In this document: piece after piece, positions 1-8,325 of the stretch
Position numbering within the stretch: the first letter of the stretch is position 1
Layout: each line of letters starts with the position of its first letter
From: Clostridium cadaveris
GTDB taxonomy: Bacteria > Bacillota > Clostridia > Clostridiales > Clostridiaceae
Direction: 5' to 3'
Length of the DNA stretch: 64,000 bases
Assembly: GCF_020911725.1 (NCBI RefSeq)
Contig: NZ_CP076620.1
Location: 2,112,501 to 2,176,500, forward strand
The notes under the pieces: model-generated
What the model saw: the letters and a program-made list of their open reading frames with translations, nothing else
Database searches by the model: none
What the model was told of the DNA's origin: nothing
Made by a program: the position numbers and the translations under genes

Positions 1-152
1 AATACTCTCACTATATAACTTAATTTTATAAATCATGGAAAGTTATTGTATAATCACTTGAGACATATTTATGTTTTATTGCTTCATAAAAAAGAAAAAT
101 CCATACAAATTAAGTTAGAACAGCTATTAAATTACTCATACCTTTGTAAACA

Positions 153-183
153 ATAAGGAGAGTTCATACTGAACTCTCCTTAT
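153..183 (-). terminator. Intrinsic terminator after hutI
   Basis: A perfect 14-bp stem (ATAAGGAGAGTTCA and its complement) with a 3-nt loop lies about 40 bases past the hutI stop on the minus strand. The tract after the stem is only weakly T-rich. The stretch from 1 to 150 holds no gene that I can see. Confidence 0.6.
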
Positions 184-220
184 TATAAAGTCATAAATCA
201 ATAATTAGGTCTAACAAAGC

Positions 221-1483
221 CTAAAAATTTTGTTTTTGATGAACTAATACCCCATTCTTTATGACTTTCCCAACAATATTAACACCTGTATGATATGGAA
301 GAAATTTATATGAATTATAATCTAATATGATCATATCACCTTTTTTGCCTGGCTCTATAGTTCCTATACTATCGGCTCTTCCTACAGCAGCTGCTCCATT
401 CAATGTCATAGCTACTATTGTTTCTTCTATAGTCATATTCATATAAATTGATGCTAATGCAAACATTAATGGTATTGAATTTGTAAATCCACTTCCAGGA
501 TTAAAATCCGTTGCCAATGCTACAGCACAGCCATTGTCAATCATGTACCTAGCACGAGCAAATGGTTCTTTAAGACAAAATGCAGTTGTTGGAAGCAGTG
601 TACTTACTACTCTATTCTTAGCCATATCCTCTATCCCTTTATCCGAAGCATGTAGAAGATGATCTGCTGATACAGCCTTAAGTTCTGATGCAAGCTCTGA
701 TCCTCCAAGTTCTACAATCTCATCAGCATGAAGTTTAAGCTTCATTCCAAATTCCTTTGCTTTTAGCAATAGTTTTCTTGATTCTTCTATAGAAAATACC
801 CCTTCTTCACAGAATACATCGCAAAACTCTGCCAAATTCTTCTTTGCTACAACTGGAAGAACTTCATTAATTAAGAATTCTATATACATGTCTGTGCTAC
901 CTTTATACTCATTTGGCACAGCATGTGCGCCCAAAAATGTCCTTACTATATCGATAGCATGTTCACAATCAAGCTCTTTCATAACCTCCAATTGTTTAAG
1001 CTCAGTTCTGTAATCCAGTCCATATCCGCTCTTTCCCTCTACGGTAGTAACCCCAAATTCAAGCATAGAATCAAGTCGCTTTTTCCCTAATTCAAACAAA
1101 CACTCTTTAGAAGCATTTCTGGTATCCCTCACAGTATTTACTATTCCGCCACCACGATTCATTATGTCCATGTAACTATCTCCGCGAAGCCTCCATGAAA
1201 ATTCTTCTTCTCTATACCCCCCAAATATAAAGTGAGTGTGTGAATCAACAAAGCCTGGAAGTATTGATTTTCCCCCAGCATCAATAACTTCATACTTTGA
1301 TTCGTCATATTTTTTAAGTATCTCAGAAGTATTATTAACTTCTTTTATAACACCTTCTTCTACTACTACAGCTCCATTTTCTATCCTCTTTAATTCTTGC
1401 ATTTCAGCTCCAAATTTTGCTGTTTTACCAATAGAAGTTACTATTTCCGAAGCATTTTTAATTATCATATTCCCTTTTACCAT
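221..1483 (-). CDS. hutI: Imidazolonepropionase HutI
   Basis: Hydrolyses 4-imidazolone-5-propionate to N-formimino-L-glutamate, the third step of histidine breakdown, in the cytosol. The 420-residue product is an amidohydrolase: an N-terminal beta segment ending in LPGFVD, the metal-binding HTH at about residues 82-84, a LKLHADE strand near the middle, and the late ATDFNPGS segment typical of HutI. I chose the start at 1483 because AAGGGGG sits 7 bases before it; an ATG seven codons upstream has no such site. It lies 35 bases behind hutU on the same strand, so the two form one operon ended by the hairpin at 153-183. hutH and a formiminoglutamate enzyme are not in the window. Confidence 0.96.
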   Translation of the reverse strand: MVKGNMIIKNASEIVTSIGKTAKFGAEMQELKRIENGAVVVEEGVIKEVNNTSEILKKYDESKYEVIDAGGKSILPGFVDSHTHFIFGGYREEEFSWRLRGDSYMDIMNRGGGIVNTVRDTRNASKECLFELGKKRLDSMLEFGVTTVEGKSGYGLDYRTELKQLEVMKELDCEHAIDIVRTFLGAHAVPNEYKGSTDMYIEFLINEVLPVVAKKNLAEFCDVFCEEGVFSIEESRKLLLKAKEFGMKLKLHADEIVELGGSELASELKAVSADHLLHASDKGIEDMAKNRVVSTLLPTTAFCLKEPFARARYMIDNGCAVALATDFNPGSGFTNSIPLMFALASIYMNMTIEETIVAMTLNGAAAVGRADSIGTIEPGKKGDMIILDYNSYKFLPYHTGVNIVGKVIKNGVLVHQKQNF

Positions 1484-1518
1484 TACGTTCCCCCTTGAGT
1501 TCATTACTTATTACTCTT

Positions 1519-3549
1519 TTAAAATTTCTTAAACACCTTTTCTACTGCGTTTCTTACCACATCATTATCAGCAACGTATGGAATTGTTATATGATCTGTT
1601 CCCTTGTTATTTTTGTTAAATTCAATTACTGTTTCAATTGAGTGTTCATTTCTAGCCCAAGAACGTCTGGCAACTCCACTCATAACATCCCAAGACATAG
1701 CTGATTTGATTATTTCATCAATTCTATGGCTTCCATCAAGCACCAATCCAAAGCCTCCGTTTATTGACTTTCCTATACCAACTCCTCCGCCGTTATGAAG
1801 AGCAACAAGGCTCATGCCTCTAGCTGCATTTCCAGCATAACATTGAACAGCCATATCTGCCATTACATTACTTCCATCTTTAATATTTGATGTTTCTCTA
1901 AATGGAGAATCAGTTCCAGATACATCATGGTGGTCTCTTCCTATCATAATTGGGCCTACTTCTCCTTTTCTGACAAGCTCATTAAACTTAAGTGCTATAT
2001 TTATTCTTCCTATAGCATCTTGATAAAGTATTCTAGCTTCTGTTCCAACTACTAATGAATTCTTCTCAGCGTCCCTTATCCAGTTGTAATTATCTCTATC
2101 TTGATATCTTCTATCCGGGTCTATACATTCCATAGCAGCATGGTCTGTCCTTACTAAATCTTCATGTTTTCCACTTAAGCAAACCCATCTGAAAGGTCCA
2201 TATCCATAGTCAAACAATTGTGGTCCCATTATGTCCTCTACATAAGATGGCCATATGAATCCGTCTTTTTCGTCTACCCCATTCTTTGAAATTTCCTTAA
2301 CTCCTGCATCATATATGGCTTTCATAAATGAGTTTCCATAATCAAAGAAGTAAACGCCTCTTGATGTTAGAGTTTTTATAAGGTCAAAGTGATGTCTTAG
2401 TGTCTTATTTACAAGCTCTACAAACTTTTCTGGTTCTTCTGCCAAAAGTCTTGTTCTTTCATTAAAGCTTATGCCTTCCGGACAATACCCCCCTTGATAT
2501 GCATTATGACATGAAGTTTGGTCTGAAAGTAAATCTATATGGATATTATTGTCTACTGCATATTGAAGAACATCTACTATATTTCCGTGATAAGCAATTG
2601 ACATAGGCTCCTTCTTTTCAAGATATTCCTTTGCAATTTCAAATATCTCTTTTACATCTGAAGACCACTTTCTTATCCATCCTTGTTCAAGTCTTGTATC
2701 TATTCTAGACTTATCTACTTCTGCTATTATTCCTACACCGTTGGCTATTTCACATGCCTTTCCTTGAGCTCCGCTCATTCCGCCAAGACCTGATGTCACA
2801 AATAGTCTTCCCTTTAAATCTTCGTCATTAGGTATGCCAAGTTTTAATCTTCCTGCATTTAAAATTGTGTTGAAAGTTCCATGAACTATACCTTGAGGTC
2901 CTATATACATCCATCCCCCAGCTGTCATCTGTCCATAGTTTGCAACTCCCATTTCCTCAGCTATCTCCCAATCTCTTATGTTGTCAAACATTCCTATCAT
3001 AAGAGCATTTGTTATTATTACTCTTGGAGCTTCTGGTTTTGATTTAAACAATCCTAGTGGATGACCTGATTCAAGGACTAAAGTTTGATCATTAGTCATA
3101 ACCTCTAGGTACTTCTTAATAAGCCTGTATTGCATCCAATTTTGACATACGCTTCCTGTTTCTCCATAAGTAACAAGTTCATATGGATATAGTGCAACTT
3201 CAAAGTCTAGGTTATTATCTATCATAACCTGAAAAGCCTTTCCTTCTATACAGTTTCCTTTATATTCATCGATTGGCTTTCCATAAATTCTTCCTTCTGG
3301 TCTAAATCTATAGCCATAAATTCTTCCTCTTGTAGTAAGCTCCTCTAGAAACTCTGGTATAATCTCTTCATGATACTTTTCTGGTATATACCTTAAAGCA
3401 TTCTTCAAAGCAATTTCAGTTTGTTCCTTTGTCAAATGAAATCCCCTATCTGGAGCTCTTCTTATTCCTTTTTGAAACTTAGGCATTTCTGGCAAATAAT
3501 CATCTAATTTTATGGTCATTGCATCTGAAATATTAAAGTTATCTATCAT
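1519..3549 (-). CDS. hutU: Urocanate hydratase HutU
   Basis: Converts urocanate to 4-imidazolone-5-propionate using tightly bound NAD+ as an electrophile; second step of histidine catabolism. The 676-residue protein carries the glycine-rich TSGLGGMSGAQ nucleotide-binding segment in its middle and the conserved GRDHHDVSGTDSPF stretch in the C-terminal part. It is about 120 residues longer than the common bacterial form of about 550 residues and so belongs to the long form of the family. A GGGGG ribosome site stands 8 bases before the ATG. First gene of the hutU-hutI unit; a minus-strand TATAAT lies at 3609-3614. Confidence 0.96.
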   Translation of the reverse strand: MIDNFNISDAMTIKLDDYLPEMPKFQKGIRRAPDRGFHLTKEQTEIALKNALRYIPEKYHEEIIPEFLEELTTRGRIYGYRFRPEGRIYGKPIDEYKGNCIEGKAFQVMIDNNLDFEVALYPYELVTYGETGSVCQNWMQYRLIKKYLEVMTNDQTLVLESGHPLGLFKSKPEAPRVIITNALMIGMFDNIRDWEIAEEMGVANYGQMTAGGWMYIGPQGIVHGTFNTILNAGRLKLGIPNDEDLKGRLFVTSGLGGMSGAQGKACEIANGVGIIAEVDKSRIDTRLEQGWIRKWSSDVKEIFEIAKEYLEKKEPMSIAYHGNIVDVLQYAVDNNIHIDLLSDQTSCHNAYQGGYCPEGISFNERTRLLAEEPEKFVELVNKTLRHHFDLIKTLTSRGVYFFDYGNSFMKAIYDAGVKEISKNGVDEKDGFIWPSYVEDIMGPQLFDYGYGPFRWVCLSGKHEDLVRTDHAAMECIDPDRRYQDRDNYNWIRDAEKNSLVVGTEARILYQDAIGRINIALKFNELVRKGEVGPIMIGRDHHDVSGTDSPFRETSNIKDGSNVMADMAVQCYAGNAARGMSLVALHNGGGVGIGKSINGGFGLVLDGSHRIDEIIKSAMSWDVMSGVARRSWARNEHSIETVIEFNKNNKGTDHITIPYVADNDVVRNAVEKVFKKF

Positions 3550-3627
3550 AGAACATCCCCCTTACCCTTAATGTATTTAAAGCTTAAACTCTTACAGTCA
3601 TTAGAATAATTATATGTTTTTCTCGTC

Positions 3628-3704
3628 TTTAAAACGTCTACATTTTTGCATCTTTTGCAATTTTAAAGAAATACTTAGTCTTTTATATTTGTAGACGTTT
3701 TAAA
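3628..3704. promoter_or_regulatory. 15-bp inverted repeat between hutU and the EamA gene
   Basis: TTTAAAACGTCTACA (3628-3642) recurs as its exact complement at 3690-3704, 47 bases apart, in the divergent region between hutU and the exporter gene. A smaller dyad, TTGCA-N5-TGCAA, sits between the arms at 3646-3660. The left arm is just upstream of the minus-strand TATAAT at 3609-3614. The layout suits an operator for one or both genes, possibly through looping. The regulator is unknown. Confidence 0.5.
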
Positions 3705-3804
3705 TATAATTATTTATCACATTTTTAAAATTCTACAATTGAAAATCTATTCTAATGCCTTTAAAATAGATAAGGTATATTTTTTACTAAGGGGGAATTT
3801 TAAC

Positions 3805-4686
3805 TTGAAGAAAAAATCACTTTACGCAGACATTGCCCTTCTAATAGTTGCAATAGTATGGGGTGCTGGTTTTGTAGCTTCAAAGGAAGCTTTAGAGGTG
3901 GCAAAACCTCTATATATACTTGCAATCAGATTTTCATTATCTTTTATATTGATGTCTATAATCTTTTTTAAGCATTTAAAAAAGATTAATAAAGATGATC
4001 TTAAAGCTGGTTTAATAATTGGAAGTATTTTATTTTTAGCTTTTGCAACTCAAACTATAGGTCTTCAATATACTCAAGCATCTACTCAAGCATTTTTAAC
4101 AGGCACAAATGTAGTTATGGTCCCATTTTTATATTGGGCTATTTCGAAAAAGAAACCTGACATATACTCAGTGTCTTCTGCTATACTTTCTCTTATAGGA
4201 ATAGCTCTTTTAACAGTTCAAGGCGGTTTCACTTTAAATATTGGTGATGCCTTAACTCTTGTATGTGCATTTTTCTTTGCCTGTCATATAGTTGCAGTAG
4301 GATACTTTGCTCAAAAGAAAGATCCTATAATACTTACTATACTTCAATTCGGAGTTGCAGCAGTATTTTCTATTGTTTTGGCTGTTTTCAATGAACCATT
4401 CCCTATCAATATCACATTTAGAGGTGGTTTCTCATTAATTTACTTAGGTCTTTTCAGTACTCTTATAGCATTTCTCTTGCAGACAATGGCTCAAAAACAT
4501 ACATCTTCAAGCCATACCGCTATAATACTATGTACCGAATCAGTATTCGGTAGTCTATTGTCTGTTTTAATTTTGAAAGAAACCTTCACTATTTCCATGA
4601 TCATAGGATCAATATTGGTATTCATAGGAATAATAGTAAGTGAAACGAAATTAGAGTTTTTAAAGAAAAGGAAGAGCTGTACTTAG
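3805..4686 (+). CDS. EamA/DMT-family transporter
   Basis: A ten-helix drug/metabolite-type membrane transporter made of two EamA repeats. The second repeat begins near residue 150, after a short KKKPD loop. Motifs such as IVWGAGFVASKEAL in the first helix and IALLTVQGG at the repeat junction are typical. The open frame reaches upstream to 3739, but the start is almost surely the TTG at 3805: GGGGG ends about 10 bases before it, and the upstream residues look unlike the family. Substrate unknown; members export amino acids, metabolites or drugs. Divergent from hutU. The 3' end overlaps the Nudix gene on the other strand by 4 bases. Confidence 0.88.
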   Translation: MKKKSLYADIALLIVAIVWGAGFVASKEALEVAKPLYILAIRFSLSFILMSIIFFKHLKKINKDDLKAGLIIGSILFLAFATQTIGLQYTQASTQAFLTGTNVVMVPFLYWAISKKKPDIYSVSSAILSLIGIALLTVQGGFTLNIGDALTLVCAFFFACHIVAVGYFAQKKDPIILTILQFGVAAVFSIVLAVFNEPFPINITFRGGFSLIYLGLFSTLIAFLLQTMAQKHTSSSHTAIILCTESVFGSLLSVLILKETFTISMIIGSILVFIGIIVSETKLEFLKKRKSCT

Positions 4687-5297
4687 TATACCTCTTCCTT
4701 TATTATGTCTGCAAATTCTTTAATAACTCTAGCAGTAAAGCCCCATATGACATAATTCTCATACTTATAAAAATACTGAGGCATGGTTCCTTGTGAAAAT
4801 TTATAGTCCTTTCCTCCATTTATAAGATCAAATGGGAAGTCGTCATAATTTCTAGGTCCTATATTCATCTTATATTCATAAGGTTTTTCACTGATTAAAA
4901 AATCTATTGGAAGCATTATAAGCTCATCAACCTCATCTTTACTAGGATCACTAGGAAAATTATCTATAGTACTTACAAATGGATACAAAATAGAGCCATA
5001 TGGAGTTATGAAATAATCCATCTCACCAACATAATTTATCTCTTCCCTTTTCAAATTGAGTTCCTCCATAGTTTCCCTTAATGCTGCTTCTTTAGGTGTC
5101 TCCCCCTGTTCCAGCTTTCCACCTGGAAGGCATATATCACCAGGCTGACTTCTTAAGGATAATGCTCTCTTTTCTAAAATCAAATAGCTTTGTCCTTGAT
5201 TTTCATAAATCAGTATCATTATTCCATAAATCTTATATTTTCCTATTTTATTTCCTATTTTCCCATTGAAAATTTTCACTATTTTTTCTTTATTCAT
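4683..5297 (-). CDS. Nudix hydrolase (CoA pyrophosphatase-like)
   Basis: A 204-residue protein with a complete Nudix box near residues 58-80 (GX5EX7REXXEE: G, E, RETMEE all present), which binds Mg2+ and cleaves nucleoside diphosphate-X compounds. The LLPGG-like LPGGK stretch, the preceding RSQPGDIC motif and the downstream FPFDLINGG region resemble the NudL/YeaB group that hydrolyses coenzyme A derivatives. That substrate is inferred from resemblance. AGGAGA precedes the ATG. Convergent with the EamA gene, with a 4-base overlap of the coding ends. Confidence 0.87.
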   Translation of the reverse strand: MNKEKIVKIFNGKIGNKIGKYKIYGIMILIYENQGQSYLILEKRALSLRSQPGDICLPGGKLEQGETPKEAALRETMEELNLKREEINYVGEMDYFITPYGSILYPFVSTIDNFPSDPSKDEVDELIMLPIDFLISEKPYEYKMNIGPRNYDDFPFDLINGGKDYKFSQGTMPQYFYKYENYVIWGFTARVIKEFADIIKEEVY

Positions 5298-5411
5298 AAT
5301 CAGTCTCCTGTGCTAAAATCTTGTTATTGTTATTTAATAATGATATACTTATTTATATTAAATTAACAGCATAAATGTACAAAAATTTTATATTAAATGG
5401 AGAGATGAACT

Positions 5412-6674
5412 TTGAAGAAACGATTTATAACATCAATTGCCGTAACATTAGCTTTAACTATTCTATCACCACTTGGCACCGTTGCCAAGGCAGAAACTAG
5501 TACTCCTAATATAATTGCTAAATCTGCTATAACAATGGACATCGAGACTGGTGAAATTATATATTCAAAAGATGCTGACAGTCAGAGATATCCAGCAAGT
5601 ATAACAAAGCTTATGACCGGACTTTTACTTGCTGAAAATAAAGATAAGAGTGACATAATAACTTATTCTGAAGATGCTAAAAAACAGCCTGAATACTCTT
5701 TTAACCTTAATATAAAACCTAGAACTGTTGGTGATTCTATGACAGCTTCTAACTCTATGAAGACTCTTCTTCTGTACTCAGCTAATGACGAAGCTTATGC
5801 TATAGCTGATACAATAGCTGGAAGTGCTTCTGGCTTTGCAAATATGATGAACGAAAAAGCTAAAGCTTTAGGAATGAAAAATACAAATTATGTAACACCA
5901 AATGGTCTTCACGATGACAATCACTATACTACAGCTTATGATTTATCTATTCTTGGAAAAGCTGTTTACGACAATCCATGGACTAGAGAAACTATGGCTT
6001 TGAAGAAAGATTCAGTTCAAACTTCTACTGGTACTATAGCTATAATAGAAAATAGAAATAAAAATCTTGGACTAGATGGCTGCATAGGTGGAAAAACAGG
6101 ATATACTGCTGCAGCAGGAAGATGCCTTTTAGCTTTATATGAAAGAGATGGGCGTACACTTGTGGGAGTTGTACTAAAGTCTGCTTATGACGCTCAGGAT
6201 ACAGCTGCTTTTAATGATATGAAATCAATCATAGACTGGAGCTATGCTGCTGAAAAGACAACTTTCTATAAAAGCGGCTCTACTTTAGAAACTATTTCTG
6301 TTCCTTACAAAACTTTTAGATTCTTTGGAAAAGAAAAAACTATAGATGTACCTCTAGTTTTAAATAATGACATAAAATATTATGATAATGATATAAACGC
6401 TAAAGAAACTGAATTAGTATTTAATACAGAAGAAATCAATCCTTGGAAACTTAATGGAAAAGATAAAGTAGCAACAGTTACTGTAAAGCAAAGAAACAGT
6501 TCAACAACTTATGATTTATACAGCACTGTAAAATCTAGCGACCTTATAAAGGCGAATATACTAAGTTATATACTATTAGTTGCTGGCATAATAGCTGTTT
6601 TAGCTCTTGTTATTTTTATAATTGCAAGTTTCAAAAAAAGATCAAGAAAAAGATATAACAGAAGATATCGTTAA
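5412..6674 (+). CDS. Serine D,D-carboxypeptidase (DacF-like)
   Basis: A low-molecular-weight penicillin-binding protein trimming the terminal D-Ala of peptidoglycan stem peptides outside the membrane. Residues 1-27 form a signal peptide ending in VAKA. The three active-site motifs are present: SITK (Ser63, Lys66), SAN near residue 118, and KTG near 222. After the peptidase domain comes a beta-rich C-terminal domain, then a membrane helix at about 385-408 and a basic tail (KKRSRKRYNRRYR), so it is anchored at its C-terminus. The start is TTG with GGAGAG about 8 bases upstream. 420 residues is usual for DacF/DacB-type enzymes. Confidence 0.94.
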   Translation: MKKRFITSIAVTLALTILSPLGTVAKAETSTPNIIAKSAITMDIETGEIIYSKDADSQRYPASITKLMTGLLLAENKDKSDIITYSEDAKKQPEYSFNLNIKPRTVGDSMTASNSMKTLLLYSANDEAYAIADTIAGSASGFANMMNEKAKALGMKNTNYVTPNGLHDDNHYTTAYDLSILGKAVYDNPWTRETMALKKDSVQTSTGTIAIIENRNKNLGLDGCIGGKTGYTAAAGRCLLALYERDGRTLVGVVLKSAYDAQDTAAFNDMKSIIDWSYAAEKTTFYKSGSTLETISVPYKTFRFFGKEKTIDVPLVLNNDIKYYDNDINAKETELVFNTEEINPWKLNGKDKVATVTVKQRNSSTTYDLYSTVKSSDLIKANILSYILLVAGIIAVLALVIFIIASFKKRSRKRYNRRYR

Positions 6675-6700
6675 TATGTAATTTAAAGGATGACAAAGTA

Positions 6701-7309
6701 ATGAGTAAACGTAATTTTAAAGGCAGTGTAATGCTGAATCCTGCTCCTGTAGTGCTTATAACATCTCAAAATAAAGATGGGAAAGTAAATGTATTTACTG
6801 TAGCCTGGGTTAGCACTGTATGCACAAAAGATCCTATAATAGCTGTGGGCATAAGACCTGAAAGGCTTTCTTATGATTATATAAAGGAAAGTGAGGAGTG
6901 TGTAATAAACCTTCCTACAAAATCTATGGTTAAGATAGTAGATTATTGTGGTGTGAGATCAGGAAGAACTGAAGACAAGATAAATCACTTTAATTTAAAG
7001 CTTGATGAAGGTGTTACGGTAAAGACACCTTCCTTAGATGATAGCCCTATTGCCTTAGAGTGCAAACTAAAGTCTATAACACCACTTGGAACTCATGACC
7101 TATTTCTTCTTCAAGTGACTAATGTAAAAGTTGATGAAAATCTTATAGATGACAAAGGAAAGATTCATTTTGATAAAGCAAAGCTTATTTGCTACAGCCA
7201 CGGCGAATATTTTGAGGTTAATTCCTCGCCTCTAGGTTCCTTTGGATATTCAGTAAGGAAACCTGATTCAAAAAAGAAATCTTCAAAGAAAACTTCAGTA
7301 AAAAAATAA
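6701..7309 (+). CDS. Flavin reductase-like FMN-binding protein
   Basis: A 202-residue split-barrel flavoprotein. The N-terminal NPAPVVLITSQ and VNVFTVAWVSTVCTKDPIIAVGI-type stretches and the later ECKLKS..GTHDLFLLQV segment match the flavin reductase-like family, which binds FMN. A lysine-rich tail (SKKKSSKKTSVKK) is extra. The physiological electron partner cannot be read from the sequence. It starts 26 bases after the carboxypeptidase gene and may be cotranscribed; a hairpin follows its stop directly. Confidence 0.85.
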   Translation: MSKRNFKGSVMLNPAPVVLITSQNKDGKVNVFTVAWVSTVCTKDPIIAVGIRPERLSYDYIKESEECVINLPTKSMVKIVDYCGVRSGRTEDKINHFNLKLDEGVTVKTPSLDDSPIALECKLKSITPLGTHDLFLLQVTNVKVDENLIDDKGKIHFDKAKLICYSHGEYFEVNSSPLGSFGYSVRKPDSKKKSSKKTSVKK

Positions 7310-7310
7310 C

Positions 7311-7328
7311 GAGGGACATACGTCCCTC
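7311..7328. terminator. Terminator between convergent genes
   Basis: GAGGGAC-ATAC-GTCCCTC hairpin two bases after the flavin reductase stop, followed by a T run on the plus strand and with an A run on the other side, so it can serve both convergent genes. Confidence 0.75.
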
Positions 7329-7335
7329 TATTTTT

Positions 7336-8160
7336 TTACTTATTTTTTTGTTTAAGCTTTTCTCTAAGTTCAGACATAGTTATAAGCTCTATGTTTTCTT
7401 CTTTTAATCTAGGAATCTTATTTTTTATTCCTCTAACGGTAATATCCCCACCTTGAGCTCCAACATGACCTATAACAATAGCATAGCCTTTCTTCTTTGA
7501 TACTTTTATGGCTTCCTCCATAGATTTCTCCACGTTAGCTTCAGTGCTTACATGGTCTAAAAATATATCTCTTGAATAAAGTTCCAATCCCTTTTCAGAA
7601 GCTACCTTATCTGCCACAGAATTTTGAGTAGTTTTGCTATCTAAAAAGAACATTTCTTTATCTTTTAAGCATTGAAAAACAACTCCAACTATCCTCTCAT
7701 TTTGCATTATTCTTGAACCCATATGATTATTCATTCCTTTAGCAGCAGATAAAATACTCATAGCATTTTCAGTTCTCTTTTTCACTTCAGAATCTGATAA
7801 ATCCGAAGTAATAGGAGTAGATCCAAGCCAACTCGCCCTTCCAACTTCCGGTTCCATTGGCATATGTATTATTATTTCTTTTCCCTTCTCCTCTGCCATC
7901 TTTGCATCCCTCACTGCAGTTTCTCCAAATGGCATTATGGCTGCCGTAAGCGGAATATCAAGTTCCAGCATGTCTTTTGTTCCCTTACCACCTTCTCCAA
8001 AATCATCAATCACTATAACCATGTAAGTTTTTTCACTACTAGATGATGTAAATATGGCTTTTCCACCAACCATGATTAATATAGCGGCAGCAATTACAGC
8101 ACCTAGTACTATAAGAATATCTCTAATTACCTTCTTTCTTATTACTACTATCATTTTCAT
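7336..8160 (-). CDS. YibQ-like divergent polysaccharide deacetylase
   Basis: A 274-residue membrane-anchored protein: a basic N-terminus, a membrane helix at about 13-33, then an extracytoplasmic domain. MVIVIDDFGEG, LTAAIMPFG, IIIHMPMEP and NNHMGS follow the pattern of the divergent polysaccharide deacetylase (YibQ, formerly DUF610) family, a relative of NodB-type carbohydrate deacetylases. The substrate is unknown. GGGGG precedes the ATG. It is transcribed alone and converges on the flavin reductase gene. Confidence 0.86.
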   Translation of the reverse strand: MKMIVVIRKKVIRDILIVLGAVIAAAILIMVGGKAIFTSSSSEKTYMVIVIDDFGEGGKGTKDMLELDIPLTAAIMPFGETAVRDAKMAEEKGKEIIIHMPMEPEVGRASWLGSTPITSDLSDSEVKKRTENAMSILSAAKGMNNHMGSRIMQNERIVGVVFQCLKDKEMFFLDSKTTQNSVADKVASEKGLELYSRDIFLDHVSTEANVEKSMEEAIKVSKKKGYAIVIGHVGAQGGDITVRGIKNKIPRLKEENIELITMSELREKLKQKNK

Positions 8161-8235
8161 AAAAGTATTCCCCCCTTTAAATTTATTATATTAAAACGAG
8201 TTCTATAAAATTACAATATATAAATAATATATTAA

Positions 8236-8302
8236 TTAGATATTAATCTAAGATTCATATTGACATATATCTAATATAAATTTATACTTTTATTAGATAT
8301 AT
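8236..8302. promoter_or_regulatory. Operator candidate: perfect 12-bp inverted repeat around the -10
   Basis: ATATATCTAATA (8265-8276) and its exact complement TATTAGATATAT (8291-8302) flank the -10 box. A further copy of the core, TTAGAT-N4-ATCTAA, lies at 8236-8251. A protein bound here would block RNA polymerase. The ArsR-type regulator encoded two genes on (9625-10692) is the obvious candidate for autoregulation; this is inference. Confidence 0.6.
8260..8288 (+). promoter_or_regulatory. Sigma-A promoter of the MFS gene
   Basis: TTGACA (8260-8265), 17-base spacer, TATACT (8283-8288). The consensus -35 and the exact spacing, 38 bases before the ATG at 8326, make this a good vegetative promoter. 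Confidence 0.75.
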
Positions 8303-8325
8303 ATGATAAAGGTGGTTAGATATTT

